Below are positions 6,031-6,311 of a stretch of 6,311 bases of DNA, piece after piece. The stretch comes from Micavibrio aeruginosavorus. GTDB lineage: Bacteria > Pseudomonadota > Alphaproteobacteria > Micavibrionales > Micavibrionaceae. The notes beneath the pieces were generated by a model. That model made no database searches, had not been told where the DNA came from, and saw only the letters and a program-made list of their open reading frames with translations. The stretch is taken from the NCBI GenBank assembly GCA_003240795.1, contig QFNK01000112.1, positions 1 through 6,311 of the forward strand, written 5' to 3'. The translations under genes and the position numbers were made by a program. Within the stretch, counting starts at the first letter, position 1, and every line of letters begins with the position of its first letter.

Positions 6031-6037
6031 TGTCGCT

Positions 6038-6304
6038 ATGACCGAAACAGAGATCATCGATATCGCCCGCGAGGCCATTTGGCTGACCATGGCAATAGGC
6101 ACGCCCGTCATGATGGTCGGCCTGATCGTCGGCGTCGTGATCGCGCTTGTCCAGGCGCTGACGCAGATTCAGGAAATGACTTTGGTCTTCGTGCCGAAAA
6201 TTCTGGCGATTTTTGTTTCCATCTTCGTTCTCTTTCCCGTCTTCATCACCACGATGAAGGGGTTTATGGATTTGATCGCCGATAAAATCGTCGGAATAGG
6301 GTAG
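6038..6304 (+). CDS. fliQ: Flagellar type III export gate protein FliQ
   Basis: FliQ is the small two-helix subunit wrapping the FliP/FliR export channel. The 88-residue product matches the usual 86-90. Membrane segments are at about 14-38 and 49-72, and the family loop ALVQALTQIQEMTLVFVPKI (36-55) is intact. ATG 6038 is the natural family start (MTETEIIDIAREAIWLTM). No purine-rich ribosome binding site precedes it; the 15 bases before are pyrimidine-rich (CATATCCTTGTCGCT), and no upstream in-frame start exists. Lying after the fliE terminator, it needs readthrough or its own promoter. TAG at 6302-6304 is followed by GGACAAAT at the window edge, where AGGA (6303-6306) could serve a following gene; in this family order that would be fliR, which is not visible. 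Confidence 0.97.
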   Translation: MTETEIIDIAREAIWLTMAIGTPVMMVGLIVGVVIALVQALTQIQEMTLVFVPKILAIFVSIFVLFPVFITTMKGFMDLIADKIVGIG

Positions 6305-6311
6305 GACAAAT

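Noticed and set aside
5955..6037. CtrA-type TTAA-N7-TTAA site upstream of fliQ
   Set aside because: TTAA occurs at 5960 and 6005 but neither has a second half-site at the right distance.

Overview
The window is an alphaproteobacterial flagellar gene cluster. It encodes parts of the flagellar type III export gate (FliP, FliO, FliQ, and a stand-alone FlhB C-terminal-domain protein) and the base of the rod (FlgB, FlgC, FliE). Next to these sits the 3' part of a very large tetratricopeptide-repeat (TPR) protein. The GC-rich coding sequence, a -24/-12 (sigma-54) promoter in front of flgB, the flgB-flgC-fliE / fliQ order and the TPR family all point to Alphaproteobacteria. A Rhodospirillales- or Micavibrio-like lineage is my guess; the sequence does not prove it.

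Layout. Positions 3-2921 (+) hold a long reading frame already open at the left edge, so its N-terminus is outside the window. It has a beta-rich N-terminal segment, a Pro/Glu/Lys/Ala-rich linker, a long helical TPR region with a second low-complexity insert, and a Pro/Ala-rich tail. It converges on a leftward four-gene run with only 18 bp between. Read in its own direction that run is flhB-like (4711-4337), a small helical protein (4318-4064), fliO (3987-3694) and fliP (3716-2940). The last two overlap by 23 bp. Rightward from the same divergent start region run flgB (4768-5175), flgC (5196-5609) and fliE (5652-5954), closed by a clear intrinsic terminator at 5966-5997. fliQ (6038-6304) follows the terminator, and the window ends just after it, probably at the start of the next export-gate gene.

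The most informative regulatory region is the 56 bp between the flhB-like gene and flgB. A near-consensus sigma-54 promoter with exact GG/GC spacing faces flgB. A perfect TATAAT on the opposite strand faces the export-gate run. The predicted start sites of the two promoters almost coincide (about 4738 and 4737), so the two directions may compete. This would let export-gate genes be made from a housekeeping promoter and rod genes from the sigma-54 flagellar programme.

Together, FliO/FliP/FliQ (with FliR and FlhB, expected outside) build the membrane channel of the exporter. FliE, FlgB and FlgC are among its first substrates and form the junction and proximal rod. Most of the window is ordinary flagellar core. 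The less explained parts are the TPR protein, the 84-residue protein, the FlhB-domain paralogue and the regulatory arrangement. I saw no mobile elements, CRISPR arrays, tRNA or rRNA genes.
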